From the IMG/VR virus record IMGVR_UViG_3300024252_000024, positions 1-47,948 of that record: a stretch of DNA of 47,948 nt; one strand, written 5' to 3'. The notes below the pieces were generated by a model that was not told the DNA's origin, made no database searches, and worked only from the letters and a program-made list of their open reading frames with translations. Position numbers and translations under genes: made by a program. Positions within the stretch are counted from its first letter, which is position 1. Every line of letters begins with the position of its first letter. The stretch comes from a virus. Below, one piece after another: positions 29,730 to 37,967 of the stretch.

Positions 29730-29949
29730 ACTTTATTCAGATGAGAAAGAGCAAGAGTTTTTAACAAGAGCGATAGCATATATGGAGAAAAACCCAAAGA
29801 CAACTAGAGGTAAAGTTGCTTTATACGCGGGGGTAGGGGTTAGTGTATTGGAGCGATTTGAAATTGAGGGGAGACTAACATTACCTCCGAAGTTGACTCT
29901 AAAACAAGCTAGGGCTACAAGTCCTTGGGCAAAAGGTCACATGGTATGA
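29713..29949 (+). CDS. Small HTH-like basic protein
   Basis: 78 residues. Helices AIAYMEKNPKTTRGKVALYA, then GVGVSVLERFEIEGRLTLP, form a possible helix-turn-helix; the C-terminus is KLTLKQARATSPWAK. Seventeen-base overlap with DUF3310. DNA-binding role suggested only by fold impression. Confidence 0.5.
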   Translation: MTIKRRLYSDEKEQEFLTRAIAYMEKNPKTTRGKVALYAGVGVSVLERFEIEGRLTLPPKLTLKQARATSPWAKGHMV

Positions 29950-30140
29950 GTGACGAGATAGACGTAGCCAACAACGAAGTACAGAGACAATTAGAGGCAA
30001 CTCTAAAAAGTGTTGATACGACTGTCGAAGAAAATGATACCGGCAAATGTACGTGGTGTGAAAGAGAAGTAAAAGACAAGAGACGATGGTGTTCAGTTGA
30101 ATGCCGGGACGAGCATACATTTTATGCTAATAAACTATAA
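29946..30140 (+). CDS. Zinc-finger protein, phage type
   Basis: 64 residues from ATG at 29946 (ATGA overlap), preferred over a TTG at 29925. C-terminal CTWCEREVKDKRRWCSVECR forms CxxC...CxxxC, a treble-clef-like zinc site found in many phage small proteins. N-terminus acidic. Function unknown. Confidence 0.65.
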   Translation: MSDEIDVANNEVQRQLEATLKSVDTTVEENDTGKCTWCEREVKDKRRWCSVECRDEHTFYANKL

Positions 30141-30150
30141 GGAGAACGAC

Positions 30151-30303
30151 ATGACTGTGTGGCCTCAAGAACATAAAGATCCTGATGAAGATGAGAAAGA
30201 CTTACATTCTTTGTCAGAAAAAGACTATAAAGTATTGGAGTATTTCATTAATACAGTAGCCGTTGCTACGGCCAGTTACGTGCTTTATTTACTGTTAACG
30301 TAA
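30151..30303 (+). CDS. Tail-anchored small membrane protein
   Basis: 50 residues from ATG at 30151, after AAGGAGA. Charged N-terminal part (MTVWPQEHKDPDEDEKD), then a single C-terminal hydrophobic helix FINTVAVATASYVLYLLLT ending the protein. Inner-membrane anchoring with the N-terminus inside is expected. Unknown function. Confidence 0.6.
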   Translation: MTVWPQEHKDPDEDEKDLHSLSEKDYKVLEYFINTVAVATASYVLYLLLT

Positions 30304-30479
30304 TGGCAATTATTAAAGAAGATAATAGAGTTGGGCCGGCAGTATGTTGTAAGTGTGGTTCTGACGCTAAGATTAACCACGGGGGCAAGTGGTATTGCTC
30401 AATAGAATCAGACATGGGCGTCTATAATATTAAAGGGTTTTGTATAAAAGAGAGGAAAAATAATGGAAAAAGTTTATGA
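30303..30479 (+). CDS. Small zinc-ribbon-like protein
   Basis: 58 residues. CCKCGSDAKINHGGKWYC supplies three to four zinc ligands, with a further Cys in GFCIKERK. Start overlaps the previous stop (TAATG); its end overlaps the next gene by 17 bases. Unknown function. Confidence 0.6.
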   Translation: MAIIKEDNRVGPAVCCKCGSDAKINHGGKWYCSIESDMGVYNIKGFCIKERKNNGKSL

Positions 30480-31008
30480 TATATGGATTGATTTAAATAA
30501 AGAATTAATGACGGTAAGAGCAGAAAACTTAACAGAAGCTTTACAAGAAACAAAAAAAGAATTAAATAAAATAATTGATAGTATTACTGAAGAAGACCTA
30601 AAGAAAGAAATAGATACCGACAGGGGGTTGTATTATTATCAATTTCAAGAAAGAAAGAAAGATACATATGACAACACAGATATTGTCATATATGACAGTT
30701 TAGATTATTCATATGTGGATGGTAAAAAATATGATGATTTTTCAGGCTATGATTTGTTTAATTGGGAAAACCCTGAAGTAGAACACCTTGTAACTCATGG
30801 TGTTTGTTGGTGTTGTGATGTCATAATGCCGAAGAAAAATATAAAATGGGATTTAGAAAAGATATGTAAAGAGAAGAATTTAAATCACGAGTATCTTGAG
30901 GACATCCTTCCTATTTGTAATACATGTATTACCGATAAAAAATATATGAGTGAGTACAACAGAATTAAAGAAATTGATGAAGAATTTAAAGCGAAAGGGA
31001 CAACTTGA
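30463..31008 (+). CDS. Unknown protein with a Cys cluster
   Basis: 181 residues, rich in Asp/Glu/Lys/Tyr. N-terminal half helical (TEALQETKKELNKIIDS); C-terminal half has GVCWCCDVIMPKK and LPICNTCITDKKYMSEYNR, i.e. CxxC plus CxxC, a likely zinc-bound fold. Its stop overlaps the TTG start of the polymerase gene. Function not recognised. Confidence 0.6.
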   Translation: MEKVYDIWIDLNKELMTVRAENLTEALQETKKELNKIIDSITEEDLKKEIDTDRGLYYYQFQERKKDTYDNTDIVIYDSLDYSYVDGKKYDDFSGYDLFNWENPEVEHLVTHGVCWCCDVIMPKKNIKWDLEKICKEKNLNHEYLEDILPICNTCITDKKYMSEYNRIKEIDEEFKAKGTT

Positions 31009-32846
31009 ATCTAGTAACGATTGACTTTGAAACATTTTACGATGTGGGATTTAGTCTATCTCGAATGACAACTGAAGAGTACATCAATGATGAGCGGTTC
31101 CAAGTCATTGGTGTAGCAATAAAAATAGATGACGGAAAAACTGAATGGCATGCCGGAGAAGAGGCAGTAGCAAAAGCTATAGCTGACATCGCATGGGCCG
31201 ATGCAATGTTATTGTGTCACAACACTTTGTTTGATGGCGCTATTCTTAAATGGAAGTTTGGTGCAGAGCCGATGAAATACCTGGACACCCTGTGTATGGC
31301 GAGATCTATACACGGAGTGGATGCCGGGGGTTCACTTAAAGCTTTGGCTGAACGTTACAAACTAGGAGAAAAAGGCACAGAAGTCTTGGATGCTAAAGGT
31401 AAACGCATAGAAGACTTTCGCGACCATGAGCTACGCCAATACGGAGTGTACTGTAAGAACGACGTGAAGCTCACTTATGGTTTATTCAAAGAGCTCGCTA
31501 TTAACTATCCGGCTAGTGAACTTAGACTTATCGACATCACGTTAAGAATGTATATATTACCCGGGTTACAGTTAGATAAAGACGTACTTGTGGATAGATT
31601 GAAAGAGGTCAAGAGTGAAAAGCTTAATTTGTTACAGGCACTTGCGGATAAACTTGAATGTGAAGTAGAAGAAGTGCGTAAAAGATTAGCAAGTAATAAA
31701 CAGTTTGCTGATGTGTTAGAACAGTTAAATGTGTTAGTACCAATGAAGACAAGCCCAACAACAGGGAAAGAAACTTACGCCCTAGCAAAAGGAGACCAAG
31801 GGTTTTTAGCTTTATGTGAACACCCGAATGCTTTTGTACAAGAGCTATGTACAGTAAGACTCGGCACTAAATCTACGATTGAAGAAACTCGCATAGAGCG
31901 GTTCATTGGTATAGCTGAACGCAACCGCAATCAACTCCCTATACCCTTGAAATATTATGGCACACATACAGGACGTTGGGCTGGTTCAGACAAAGTAAAC
32001 TTCCAGAACTTACCGTCACGCGACAAGAAACAAAAGGCATTGAAGAACGCCATTCTCCCACCAGACAATCACGTGATTATAAATTGTGACTCTTCACAAA
32101 TCGAAGCTCGTATACTAGTCTGGTTTGCCGGACAGCATGATGTACTTGAACAGTTTAAAAGGGGGGAAGACGTGTATTCAGTGTTTGCCTCTAAGGTTTA
32201 TATGAAGTCTGAAGTAAATAAGACTGAACGGGCCGTAGGTAAGACTTGTATCTTGGGATTAGGTTATGGTACTGGTGCAAAGAAACTGCGAGATGTATTA
32301 AAGATTAATGCGGGTGTAGATATGGCTGAAAAAGAAACAAAAAGTTTAGTAGATTTATACCGAAAAATAAACCACGAAGTGGAAGGGCTTTGGAAGGAGT
32401 GTGATCGAGCCTTGAAATTTATGGCGTCTTGGCCTAAAGATAAACCTGTTTATTATTTAAGCAAAGTGAATTGTGTATTGGTTACTCCGGAAGGATTAAA
32501 ACTACCTAACGGATTGTATCTACGCTATCCAAACTTAGAGCTAAAGAATAATGGGTATACTTATATATCAAGACGAGGCGAGATTAGTATTTGGGGTGGA
32601 GTAGTGGTGGAGAATGTAGTTCAAGCTTTAGCTAGGATAGTTATTGGGGTGCAAATGATTACTATTAATAAGAGATATAGACCACTGCTTACTGTGCATG
32701 ACGCAGTGGTGTGCGTTGCGCCGGAGGCAGAAAAATATGAAGCATTACGTTTTATTATGCAGACTATGAATAAAGCACCGTCATGGGCAAAAGGCTTGCC
32801 GGTAACGTGTGAAGGGGATTTTGGTAAAAACTATGGCGAATGCTAA
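31005..32846 (+). CDS. Family A DNA polymerase with 3'-5' exonuclease domain
   Basis: 613 residues, TTG start in TTGA overlap with the previous gene. Exonuclease: DFETFYD (D7, E9), HNTLFDGA (D77), YCKNDVKLTYG (Y149, D153), so all four catalytic acids are visible. Polymerase: TGRWAGSDKVNFQNLPSR (~322-339), motif A CDSSQIEARI (D362), motif B with R409, K413 and Y421 in ERAVGKTCILGLGYG, motif C VHDAVV (H565, D566). Replicates the phage genome. No 5'-3' exonuclease domain, normal for phage PolA. Short thumb region compared with E. coli Pol I. Confidence 0.95.
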   Translation: MNLVTIDFETFYDVGFSLSRMTTEEYINDERFQVIGVAIKIDDGKTEWHAGEEAVAKAIADIAWADAMLLCHNTLFDGAILKWKFGAEPMKYLDTLCMARSIHGVDAGGSLKALAERYKLGEKGTEVLDAKGKRIEDFRDHELRQYGVYCKNDVKLTYGLFKELAINYPASELRLIDITLRMYILPGLQLDKDVLVDRLKEVKSEKLNLLQALADKLECEVEEVRKRLASNKQFADVLEQLNVLVPMKTSPTTGKETYALAKGDQGFLALCEHPNAFVQELCTVRLGTKSTIEETRIERFIGIAERNRNQLPIPLKYYGTHTGRWAGSDKVNFQNLPSRDKKQKALKNAILPPDNHVIINCDSSQIEARILVWFAGQHDVLEQFKRGEDVYSVFASKVYMKSEVNKTERAVGKTCILGLGYGTGAKKLRDVLKINAGVDMAEKETKSLVDLYRKINHEVEGLWKECDRALKFMASWPKDKPVYYLSKVNCVLVTPEGLKLPNGLYLRYPNLELKNNGYTYISRRGEISIWGGVVVENVVQALARIVIGVQMITINKRYRPLLTVHDAVVCVAPEAEKYEALRFIMQTMNKAPSWAKGLPVTCEGDFGKNYGEC

Positions 32847-33375
32847 ATACTATTTTAAGATACCTGACGAGTCGATAGCTTCGGAGATGATGTACCTTCG
32901 AGCAATTACTGCACGTAAGGAGTCGTGGTTTGACTATTATAATTTTAAAGCTATAGAAGTACAAGATGATTGGGTAGTTGATCCTTGGTGGAAATACTTA
33001 TACAGAGCACACCCATTTAAAGCCGGGATTATTAAGTTGGAGGCTAACACATATTATGATTGGCACATCGATACTGATAGAGGAGTCGGGGTAAACATGT
33101 TGTTAAATAACTGGGACAAAAGCCATTGTATGTTTAACCCAAATTTAAAACTCGGGGCAAATGTAGCACTTGGTAATGTAAAAGGCGAGTTTATTGAGTT
33201 AAAGTACAAGCCCCAAAGGTATTACTTATTTAACGCACAAGTTACACACACGGTGTATAATTTTGAAGAGACTAGGTATTTATTAAGCGTAGATTTTGAA
33301 GAGGATAGAACTAAATTAACTTATAATCAGCTACTTGCGGAGATGAAGCGCGAGCGTTGGTGGGAAAAAGGATAA
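32833..33375 (+). CDS. 2OG-Fe(II) oxygenase-like protein
   Basis: 180 residues from ATG at 32833 (an upstream GTG at 32809 is also possible). Double-stranded beta-helix signature: H78xD80 in WHIDTDRG, distal H139 in QVTHTVYN and R148 in TRYLLSVDF, the order expected for Fe(II) (H, D, H) and 2-oxoglutarate (R). Such enzymes hydroxylate proteins, nucleobases or small molecules. Placement between PolA and the Mom-like gene allows a DNA-base modification role, but the sequence also resembles phage proteins of unknown substrate. Confidence 0.65.
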   Translation: MANAKYYFKIPDESIASEMMYLRAITARKESWFDYYNFKAIEVQDDWVVDPWWKYLYRAHPFKAGIIKLEANTYYDWHIDTDRGVGVNMLLNNWDKSHCMFNPNLKLGANVALGNVKGEFIELKYKPQRYYLFNAQVTHTVYNFEETRYLLSVDFEEDRTKLTYNQLLAEMKRERWWEKG

Positions 33376-33378
33376 ATA

Positions 33379-33624
33379 ATGTTGCACGAAATGTATGATG
33401 GCCTTTTAATTATGGATTTTTTCGATGATTGCATTATTGGAGTAGTGAAAGGCATTGATAATGAAGATAAAGTTTGTTACAGCTTTAGGAAAGTAATAGC
33501 CAAACTTATGCGTGAAGATGAAATGACTGAAGAAGATGCAATGGAACATTTCTATTACAACATGATGGGCTCGTATGTGGGAAAAAACACCCCATGCTTT
33601 TTATTTGTTGAAGGGGATCATTAA
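33379..33624 (+). CDS. Small conserved phage protein
   Basis: 81 residues. MLHEMYDGLLIMDFFDDCII, then GVVKGIDNEDKVCYSFRKVI and AMEHFYYNMMGSYVGKNTP. The 'EDAMEHFxYNxxGxYVGExTP' ending is a frequent phage signature without assigned function. TAATG overlap with the Mom-like gene downstream. Confidence 0.6.
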   Translation: MLHEMYDGLLIMDFFDDCIIGVVKGIDNEDKVCYSFRKVIAKLMREDEMTEEDAMEHFYYNMMGSYVGKNTPCFLFVEGDH

Positions 33625-34574
33625 TGGCAAAAAAGTTTCAGACGCAAGAAGTCTATGAGCGTTTTAAAGATTATAAAAAAGACCATTGCTGGCAATACGA
33701 AATTCGCCAACAAAACTTAATCAACGATTTGAAGCAAGCAAACCTTACTAAAGATGAATATAAATCTTTACGCATTGATGACTTTGAGTTTTCTTATGTT
33801 GACAAAGAAGATAAAAAACAATGTGAGGAGATAAAAAAGTTTATTAAACAGCATGAGTGGTTGGGTAAACTTCCCATTTGGCTTACTCATAGATTCACAG
33901 CGCGATTAAAAAAGAATAAAACTCTCGCTGGCGTTATCATTATGGCAACACCAAATGCCTTTTCAAATATTTTAGGGGAAGAAAATAAAAATAAGGAAAA
34001 ATTAATAAGTCGAGGCTCTTGTATTTCTTGGTCACCTAAAAATCTTGCTTCATGGTTGCTAATGCATTCAATTAAATATATGGTAAAAAATACAGAATTT
34101 AGAGCATTTTCAGCTTATTCAGACCCAGAGGCAAAGGAGCTAGGAACCATTTATCAAGCTTGTAATTTTATTTATTTAGGACAGAAATTTGGTGCTGGAA
34201 GTCAATATTTAGACCCCAACAACCCAAAACGTGGTTGGTTTGGAAGTAGCGGCTTTGCTGACCGAAGTCAAATTGTACGTTATGCAAAAAAGTTAGAAAT
34301 TGAATGGCAACCTGAATGGTATAAGATGATTGGCAAAAAGAAAAACTATAGAAAAGTAAATTGGCACACCATACCAGAAGACATCGCAACGAGATTAAAG
34401 AACGAAAGGGAAAGTCATAAAAACTGTTGTGATAAGCGTCCATCACCCACCAAACATAAATACATTTACATTCTTGGCTGTAGTAAAAAAGAAACAAAGC
34501 AGCTTCACAACAAATTTAAAGAAATAAACCCCAAAATAATAAATTTAGCATACCCAAATATTCGAGGAAAATAA
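33624..34574 (+). CDS. Mom-like DNA adenine-modification protein (GNAT fold)
   Basis: 316 residues. The block LISRGSCISWSPKNLASWLL (127-146), then SIKYMVKNTEFRAFSAYSDP (149-168) and LGTIYQACNFIYLG (173-186), is the conserved core of the Mu Mom family, whose members add an acetamide/carbamoylmethyl group to adenine N6 and protect phage DNA from restriction. The C-terminus HKYIYILGCSKKE (278-290) is also family-like. An N-terminal ~80-residue extension is helical and basic. A separate small tRNA-like or regulatory gene (com) is not evident. Placed beside the oxygenase-like gene and polymerase. Confidence 0.8.
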   Translation: MAKKFQTQEVYERFKDYKKDHCWQYEIRQQNLINDLKQANLTKDEYKSLRIDDFEFSYVDKEDKKQCEEIKKFIKQHEWLGKLPIWLTHRFTARLKKNKTLAGVIIMATPNAFSNILGEENKNKEKLISRGSCISWSPKNLASWLLMHSIKYMVKNTEFRAFSAYSDPEAKELGTIYQACNFIYLGQKFGAGSQYLDPNNPKRGWFGSSGFADRSQIVRYAKKLEIEWQPEWYKMIGKKKNYRKVNWHTIPEDIATRLKNERESHKNCCDKRPSPTKHKYIYILGCSKKETKQLHNKFKEINPKIINLAYPNIRGK

Positions 34575-34577
34575 TTA

Positions 34578-34724
34578 ATGCCAAGAAAAGTAAAACGGAA
34601 CGTTGCCCAAACTTACACGCCAACTCATAAACGAACACAGCAAGGGGGACACATTAGAAAGACTTCATCCATGAACAAAAGTTTTAAAGCGAGTTATAAA
34701 AAATACAGGGGACAAGGCCATTGA
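34578..34724 (+). CDS. Small basic protein after the Mom-like gene
   Basis: 48 residues, strongly basic: MPRKVKRNVAQTYTPTHKRT, then GGHIRKTSSMNKSFKASYKK and YRGQGH. Its stop overlaps a TTG start of the next gene. Conserved small basic proteins of this type recur in phages; function unknown. Confidence 0.6.
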   Translation: MPRKVKRNVAQTYTPTHKRTQQGGHIRKTSSMNKSFKASYKKYRGQGH

Positions 34725-34942
34725 AAACAATTGTCCATGTTAATCAACATGTTATAAAGTCAAACAGAAAGCACAGCACAGAAGAACCTGTATTGACTGT
34801 TAAGACATACAAGAGCAATACCTACGCTTCAGAGGTCATTATAAGAGGGGACTCTAAAGTAGTATATAGCCCAAACAAACCACTATCATGTGGTGCACAT
34901 GTTTGGATAGAAACCCAATCTGAAGTGGAGATAGTTAGATAA
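34721..34942 (+). CDS. Small conserved protein
   Basis: 73 residues, TTG start overlapping the previous stop (TTGA), preceded by AAGG. MKTIVHVNQHVIKSNRKHST, then VLTVKTYKSNTYASEVIIRG and PLSCGAHVWIETQSEVEIV. The 'P(L/V)TVKTxKxNxYxxEVxIxG' pattern is frequent in phages. Unknown function. Confidence 0.6.
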   Translation: MKTIVHVNQHVIKSNRKHSTEEPVLTVKTYKSNTYASEVIIRGDSKVVYSPNKPLSCGAHVWIETQSEVEIVR

Positions 34943-35604
34943 TGAGTGATTTTACATGGAGTTTTTCCTCCCTAAAAGAATATATTAATTGCCCTAAGAA
35001 ATACCAAGAGGTAAGAATATTAAAGAACTATTCATTCGTAGATACGCCTCAAACTATTTATGGTAAGGAAGTGCATGAAGCACTAGAACTTTATGTCAGA
35101 GATGGTAAACCTCTAGCTAAAAACTATATGCGCTTTAAGAAAATGGTAGACACGTTGGTGGCTATACCCGGAGTTAAATACCCCGAATATAAAATGGCCT
35201 TAACTAGAAAGATGGAGCAGTGTGATTTTGACGACGACAACAGATGGGTAAGAGGTATAGCCGATTTGGTTATTGTAGATGGTGACAAAGCTTTTATCAT
35301 TGATTACAAGACGGGGTCGAATAGATACCCAGACACTAAACAATTAAAACTCATGGCACTCATGGCGTTTGTTTGTTTCCCTGAAGTTAATAAGATAAAA
35401 GCCGGACTATTATTTTGTATGAAAAATAGTTTTGTTCAAGAGTCGTATACTAGAGACGGCATACATAAAGCTTGGAGATCCTTTGAACAACCGTTAGATC
35501 GGCTAACAATGTCTTATGATAAAGATGAATGGGTACCTAACCCTACGCCACTGTGCGGATGGTGTCCTGTCGAGACATGCGAACACCATAAGCCTAGACG
35601 TTAA
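34942..35604 (+). CDS. Cas4/AddB-like PD-(D/E)XK exonuclease, probable Fe-S
   Basis: 220 residues. H45-E46 in YGKEVHEALE, D108 in RGIADLVI and D121-x-K123 in IIDYKTGS form the RecB-family nuclease core. Cys17 in NCPKKY and the trio C205, C208, C213 in CGWCPVETC match the one-plus-three cysteine arrangement that binds an Fe-S cluster in Cas4 and AddB. Likely acts on DNA ends in recombination or replication. Translation coupled to neighbours by 1-base overlaps. Confidence 0.85.
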   Translation: MSDFTWSFSSLKEYINCPKKYQEVRILKNYSFVDTPQTIYGKEVHEALELYVRDGKPLAKNYMRFKKMVDTLVAIPGVKYPEYKMALTRKMEQCDFDDDNRWVRGIADLVIVDGDKAFIIDYKTGSNRYPDTKQLKLMALMAFVCFPEVNKIKAGLLFCMKNSFVQESYTRDGIHKAWRSFEQPLDRLTMSYDKDEWVPNPTPLCGWCPVETCEHHKPRR

Positions 35605-36050
35605 TGCATAAAAAACGGGCTGCCTGTGTTGTTTGTGGGGATAAATTTACTACTACTCACCCAAAGTATTTGACATGCTCTAAAAAATGTCGGGACGTAA
35701 ACAAAGTTAATCGTCGATACCAAAGGATGAACAACGATTGGGCCGCTTACTTTAAACACTTACTGTCCAAAAAGAAAGACTCTCCCTTAACTGTTGATCA
35801 GTTAATATACAAAGTGGCTGGGCAAGATTATAAATGTGTGTTGTCTGGAATAGAACTTACGTGCATCCGAGTGCGAGGAAAAGTTATGCAGACCAATGCA
35901 AGTATAGATAGAATTCATGCGGGAAAAGAGTATAATTACGATAATATACAGATAGTCTGTAGAGCCGTGAACTCCTTTCGGGGTAACATGGAAGTAGAAG
36001 AATTTATTTTTTGGTGTAAAGAGGTAGCTAATCATGGCGTATGTAAATAA
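35604..36050 (+). CDS. HNH endonuclease with N-terminal zinc finger
   Basis: 148 residues. C8, C11, C25 and C29 (AACVVCGDKF ... YLTCSKKCRD) form a CxxC...CxxxC zinc finger. The C-terminal half has the HNH-type pattern YKCVLSGIELTC, NASIDRIHAGKEYNYDNIQ and IVCRAVNSFRGNM, similar to late-resolvase/homing nuclease relatives that use 'SLDRID...GY...N.q.VC...N.mK'. May cut a specific or branched site. Overlaps the following gene by 17 bases. Confidence 0.75.
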   Translation: MHKKRAACVVCGDKFTTTHPKYLTCSKKCRDVNKVNRRYQRMNNDWAAYFKHLLSKKKDSPLTVDQLIYKVAGQDYKCVLSGIELTCIRVRGKVMQTNASIDRIHAGKEYNYDNIQIVCRAVNSFRGNMEVEEFIFWCKEVANHGVCK

Positions 36051-36339
36051 AAAAAGGCCTTATAAGAAAGAGTATCAGCAGCAAAAGAATCGCGAAGAAC
36101 ACCCCAATCGTATGGAGCGCCAAAAGCTTAGACGCAAAGTAGATAAGAATGGTAAAGACGCTAACGGCAATGGTGTGGCAGATAAGAGAGAGGGTAAAGA
36201 TTTAGCTCACAAAAAACCTCTATCAAAAGGTGGTAGCAACAAAGACGGTTACACAGTTCAATCAAAATCTAAAAACCGATCGTTCAAAAGAAATTCAGAT
36301 AGCTCAATAAAAAACAGACAATACCTAGCAAATAAATAA
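36034..36339 (+). CDS. Basic protein with an HNH-like end
   Basis: 101 residues, very basic. N-terminus KKRPYKKEYQQQKNREEHPN, then DANGNGVADKREGKDLAHKK, PLSKGGSNKDGYTV and KSKNRSFKRN. 'DLAHKKPLSKGG...' resembles the His-containing half of HNH nucleases, but no cysteines or full catalytic set are seen, so activity is doubtful. May be an HNH-derived DNA-binding protein. Confidence 0.6.
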   Translation: MAYVNKKRPYKKEYQQQKNREEHPNRMERQKLRRKVDKNGKDANGNGVADKREGKDLAHKKPLSKGGSNKDGYTVQSKSKNRSFKRNSDSSIKNRQYLANK

Positions 36340-36347
36340 AATATAGC

Positions 36348-36376
36348 TTGACTTGTATTTAAATAGCGTCCATACT
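36348..36376 (+). promoter_or_regulatory. Promoter for the helicase-primase run
   Basis: TTGACT (36348-36353), 17 bases, CATACT (36371-36376), then the ATG at 36399 after GAGAGG. It lies in the 59-base gap between the HNH-like gene and the SNF2-type helicase gene. Confidence 0.6.
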
Positions 36377-36398
36377 GTTATTTCAATGAGAGGACATT

Positions 36399-37967
36399 AT
36401 GGAAATACTAGAAAACGTAGCTGTTAAGTTAATGGTGCCAAACGCAGTGGTGCCCGCGATACAAGGGCGCATTAAAAAATTTAAAGTTTTAGAGACCGGC
36501 GAGACAATGTCTGACGTTGTTATTCGATGGGGTCTAGATGAGATGACGTTATTATCTGATTTATTAAACTTTAAAAAATTCCCACCTTCACCTATTACTC
36601 GTGACTATAAATGGTCAGGAAGATTTCAACCTTTCGATCATCAAAAAGTTACTTCGGAATTTTTTAGTATAAACCGTAGAGCGTTTTGTTTTAATGAAGC
36701 CGGCACCGGTAAAACTTCTAGTGTGTTATGGGCTTCTGATTACTTAATGAATGAAGGCAAGATTAAAAGAGTCTTGGTAATTTGTCCACTATCAATCATG
36801 ACATCTGCGTGGAGGAATGATATATACAACACTTGTATACACAGAACTCCCGGGGTAGCTTACGGTTCTGCCGAAGATCGTCGCGCTATTATAAGTAATA
36901 CTCAGTACGAATTTGTAATCATTAATTATGATGGGGTAAACATTGTTAGAGAGGATATAGCGGATGCCAACTTTGACTTGGTTGTGGTAGACGAAGCCAA
37001 TGCTTACAAGTCTGTGACAACTAAACGGTGGAAAACATTAGCTAAAATACTTAAGCCTGAGACTCGTTTATGGATGATGACCGGGACTCCGGCATCTCAA
37101 TCTCCAGAAGATGCGTTCGGTTTAGCCAGACTCGTATGCCCCCACCGTGTACCTAAATTTAAAACAGCGTGGCGTGACAAAGTTATGAATCAGATTACTA
37201 GGTTTAAATGGATGCCCAAAAAGAATAGCCAAGAATTAGTGTTTAATGCCTTGCAGCCCGCTATACGTTTCGCTAAAAATGATTGTCTTGATTTACCCGA
37301 CGTAACTTATCAAACAAGAGAGATACCACTTACGCCACAAGTAGAAAGATACTACAAGAAATTGAAGAAAGATATGATCATTGAAGCAGCCGGGCAAGAG
37401 ATAACTTCAGTAAATGCAGCTGCGGCTATGACAAAATTGTTACAGATTTCTGGTGGAGCAGTATACACTGACGGCCACCAAGTTGTGCAGTTTGATATTA
37501 AACCTAGACTTAAAGAGCTTGTGGATACTATAGAACAGACAGCGCATAAACTCATAGTGTTTGTGCCGTACCGACACACCATAGATATAGTTGCCCAACA
37601 TTTAGAAGCGAATAACATCACCACTAAAATTATTCATGGGAGTGTATCGGCTCACAATCGTACACAGATTATTAAAGAGTTTCAAAACGCTGATGACCCA
37701 AGAGTCTTGGTCTTGCAACCACAAACCGTAGCACATGGCATTACACTTACTCGCGCAGACACCGTAGTATTTTGGTCTCCCGTGATGAGTGTTGAAGTCT
37801 ACATACAATGTATAGCGCGGATTGATCGAGTGGGACAAAAAAACAAGATGACAGTAGTACACTTACAGGGTTCGGCCATTGAAAAAAGGATGTATGCAAT
37901 GCTACAAGGTAAAGTAGATAGGCATATGAATTTAGTTGATTTATACAGAGAGGAGATAGGACTATGA
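36399..37967 (+). CDS. SNF2/SF2-type DNA helicase
   Basis: 522 residues. Walker A FNEAGTGKTSSVLW (~96-109), Walker B with DEAN (~196-200, replacing DEAH), motif III-like MMTGTPAS (~227-234), and motif VI QCIARIDRVGQ (~470-480). The C-terminal domain has IVFVPYRHTIDIVAQHLE and VLVLQPQTVAHGITLTRADT. Members translocate on duplex DNA. The downstream junction GAGAGGAGATAGGACTATG and the end LYREEIGL recur at the end of the next gene. Confidence 0.9.
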   Translation: MEILENVAVKLMVPNAVVPAIQGRIKKFKVLETGETMSDVVIRWGLDEMTLLSDLLNFKKFPPSPITRDYKWSGRFQPFDHQKVTSEFFSINRRAFCFNEAGTGKTSSVLWASDYLMNEGKIKRVLVICPLSIMTSAWRNDIYNTCIHRTPGVAYGSAEDRRAIISNTQYEFVIINYDGVNIVREDIADANFDLVVVDEANAYKSVTTKRWKTLAKILKPETRLWMMTGTPASQSPEDAFGLARLVCPHRVPKFKTAWRDKVMNQITRFKWMPKKNSQELVFNALQPAIRFAKNDCLDLPDVTYQTREIPLTPQVERYYKKLKKDMIIEAAGQEITSVNAAAAMTKLLQISGGAVYTDGHQVVQFDIKPRLKELVDTIEQTAHKLIVFVPYRHTIDIVAQHLEANNITTKIIHGSVSAHNRTQIIKEFQNADDPRVLVLQPQTVAHGITLTRADTVVFWSPVMSVEVYIQCIARIDRVGQKNKMTVVHLQGSAIEKRMYAMLQGKVDRHMNLVDLYREEIGL

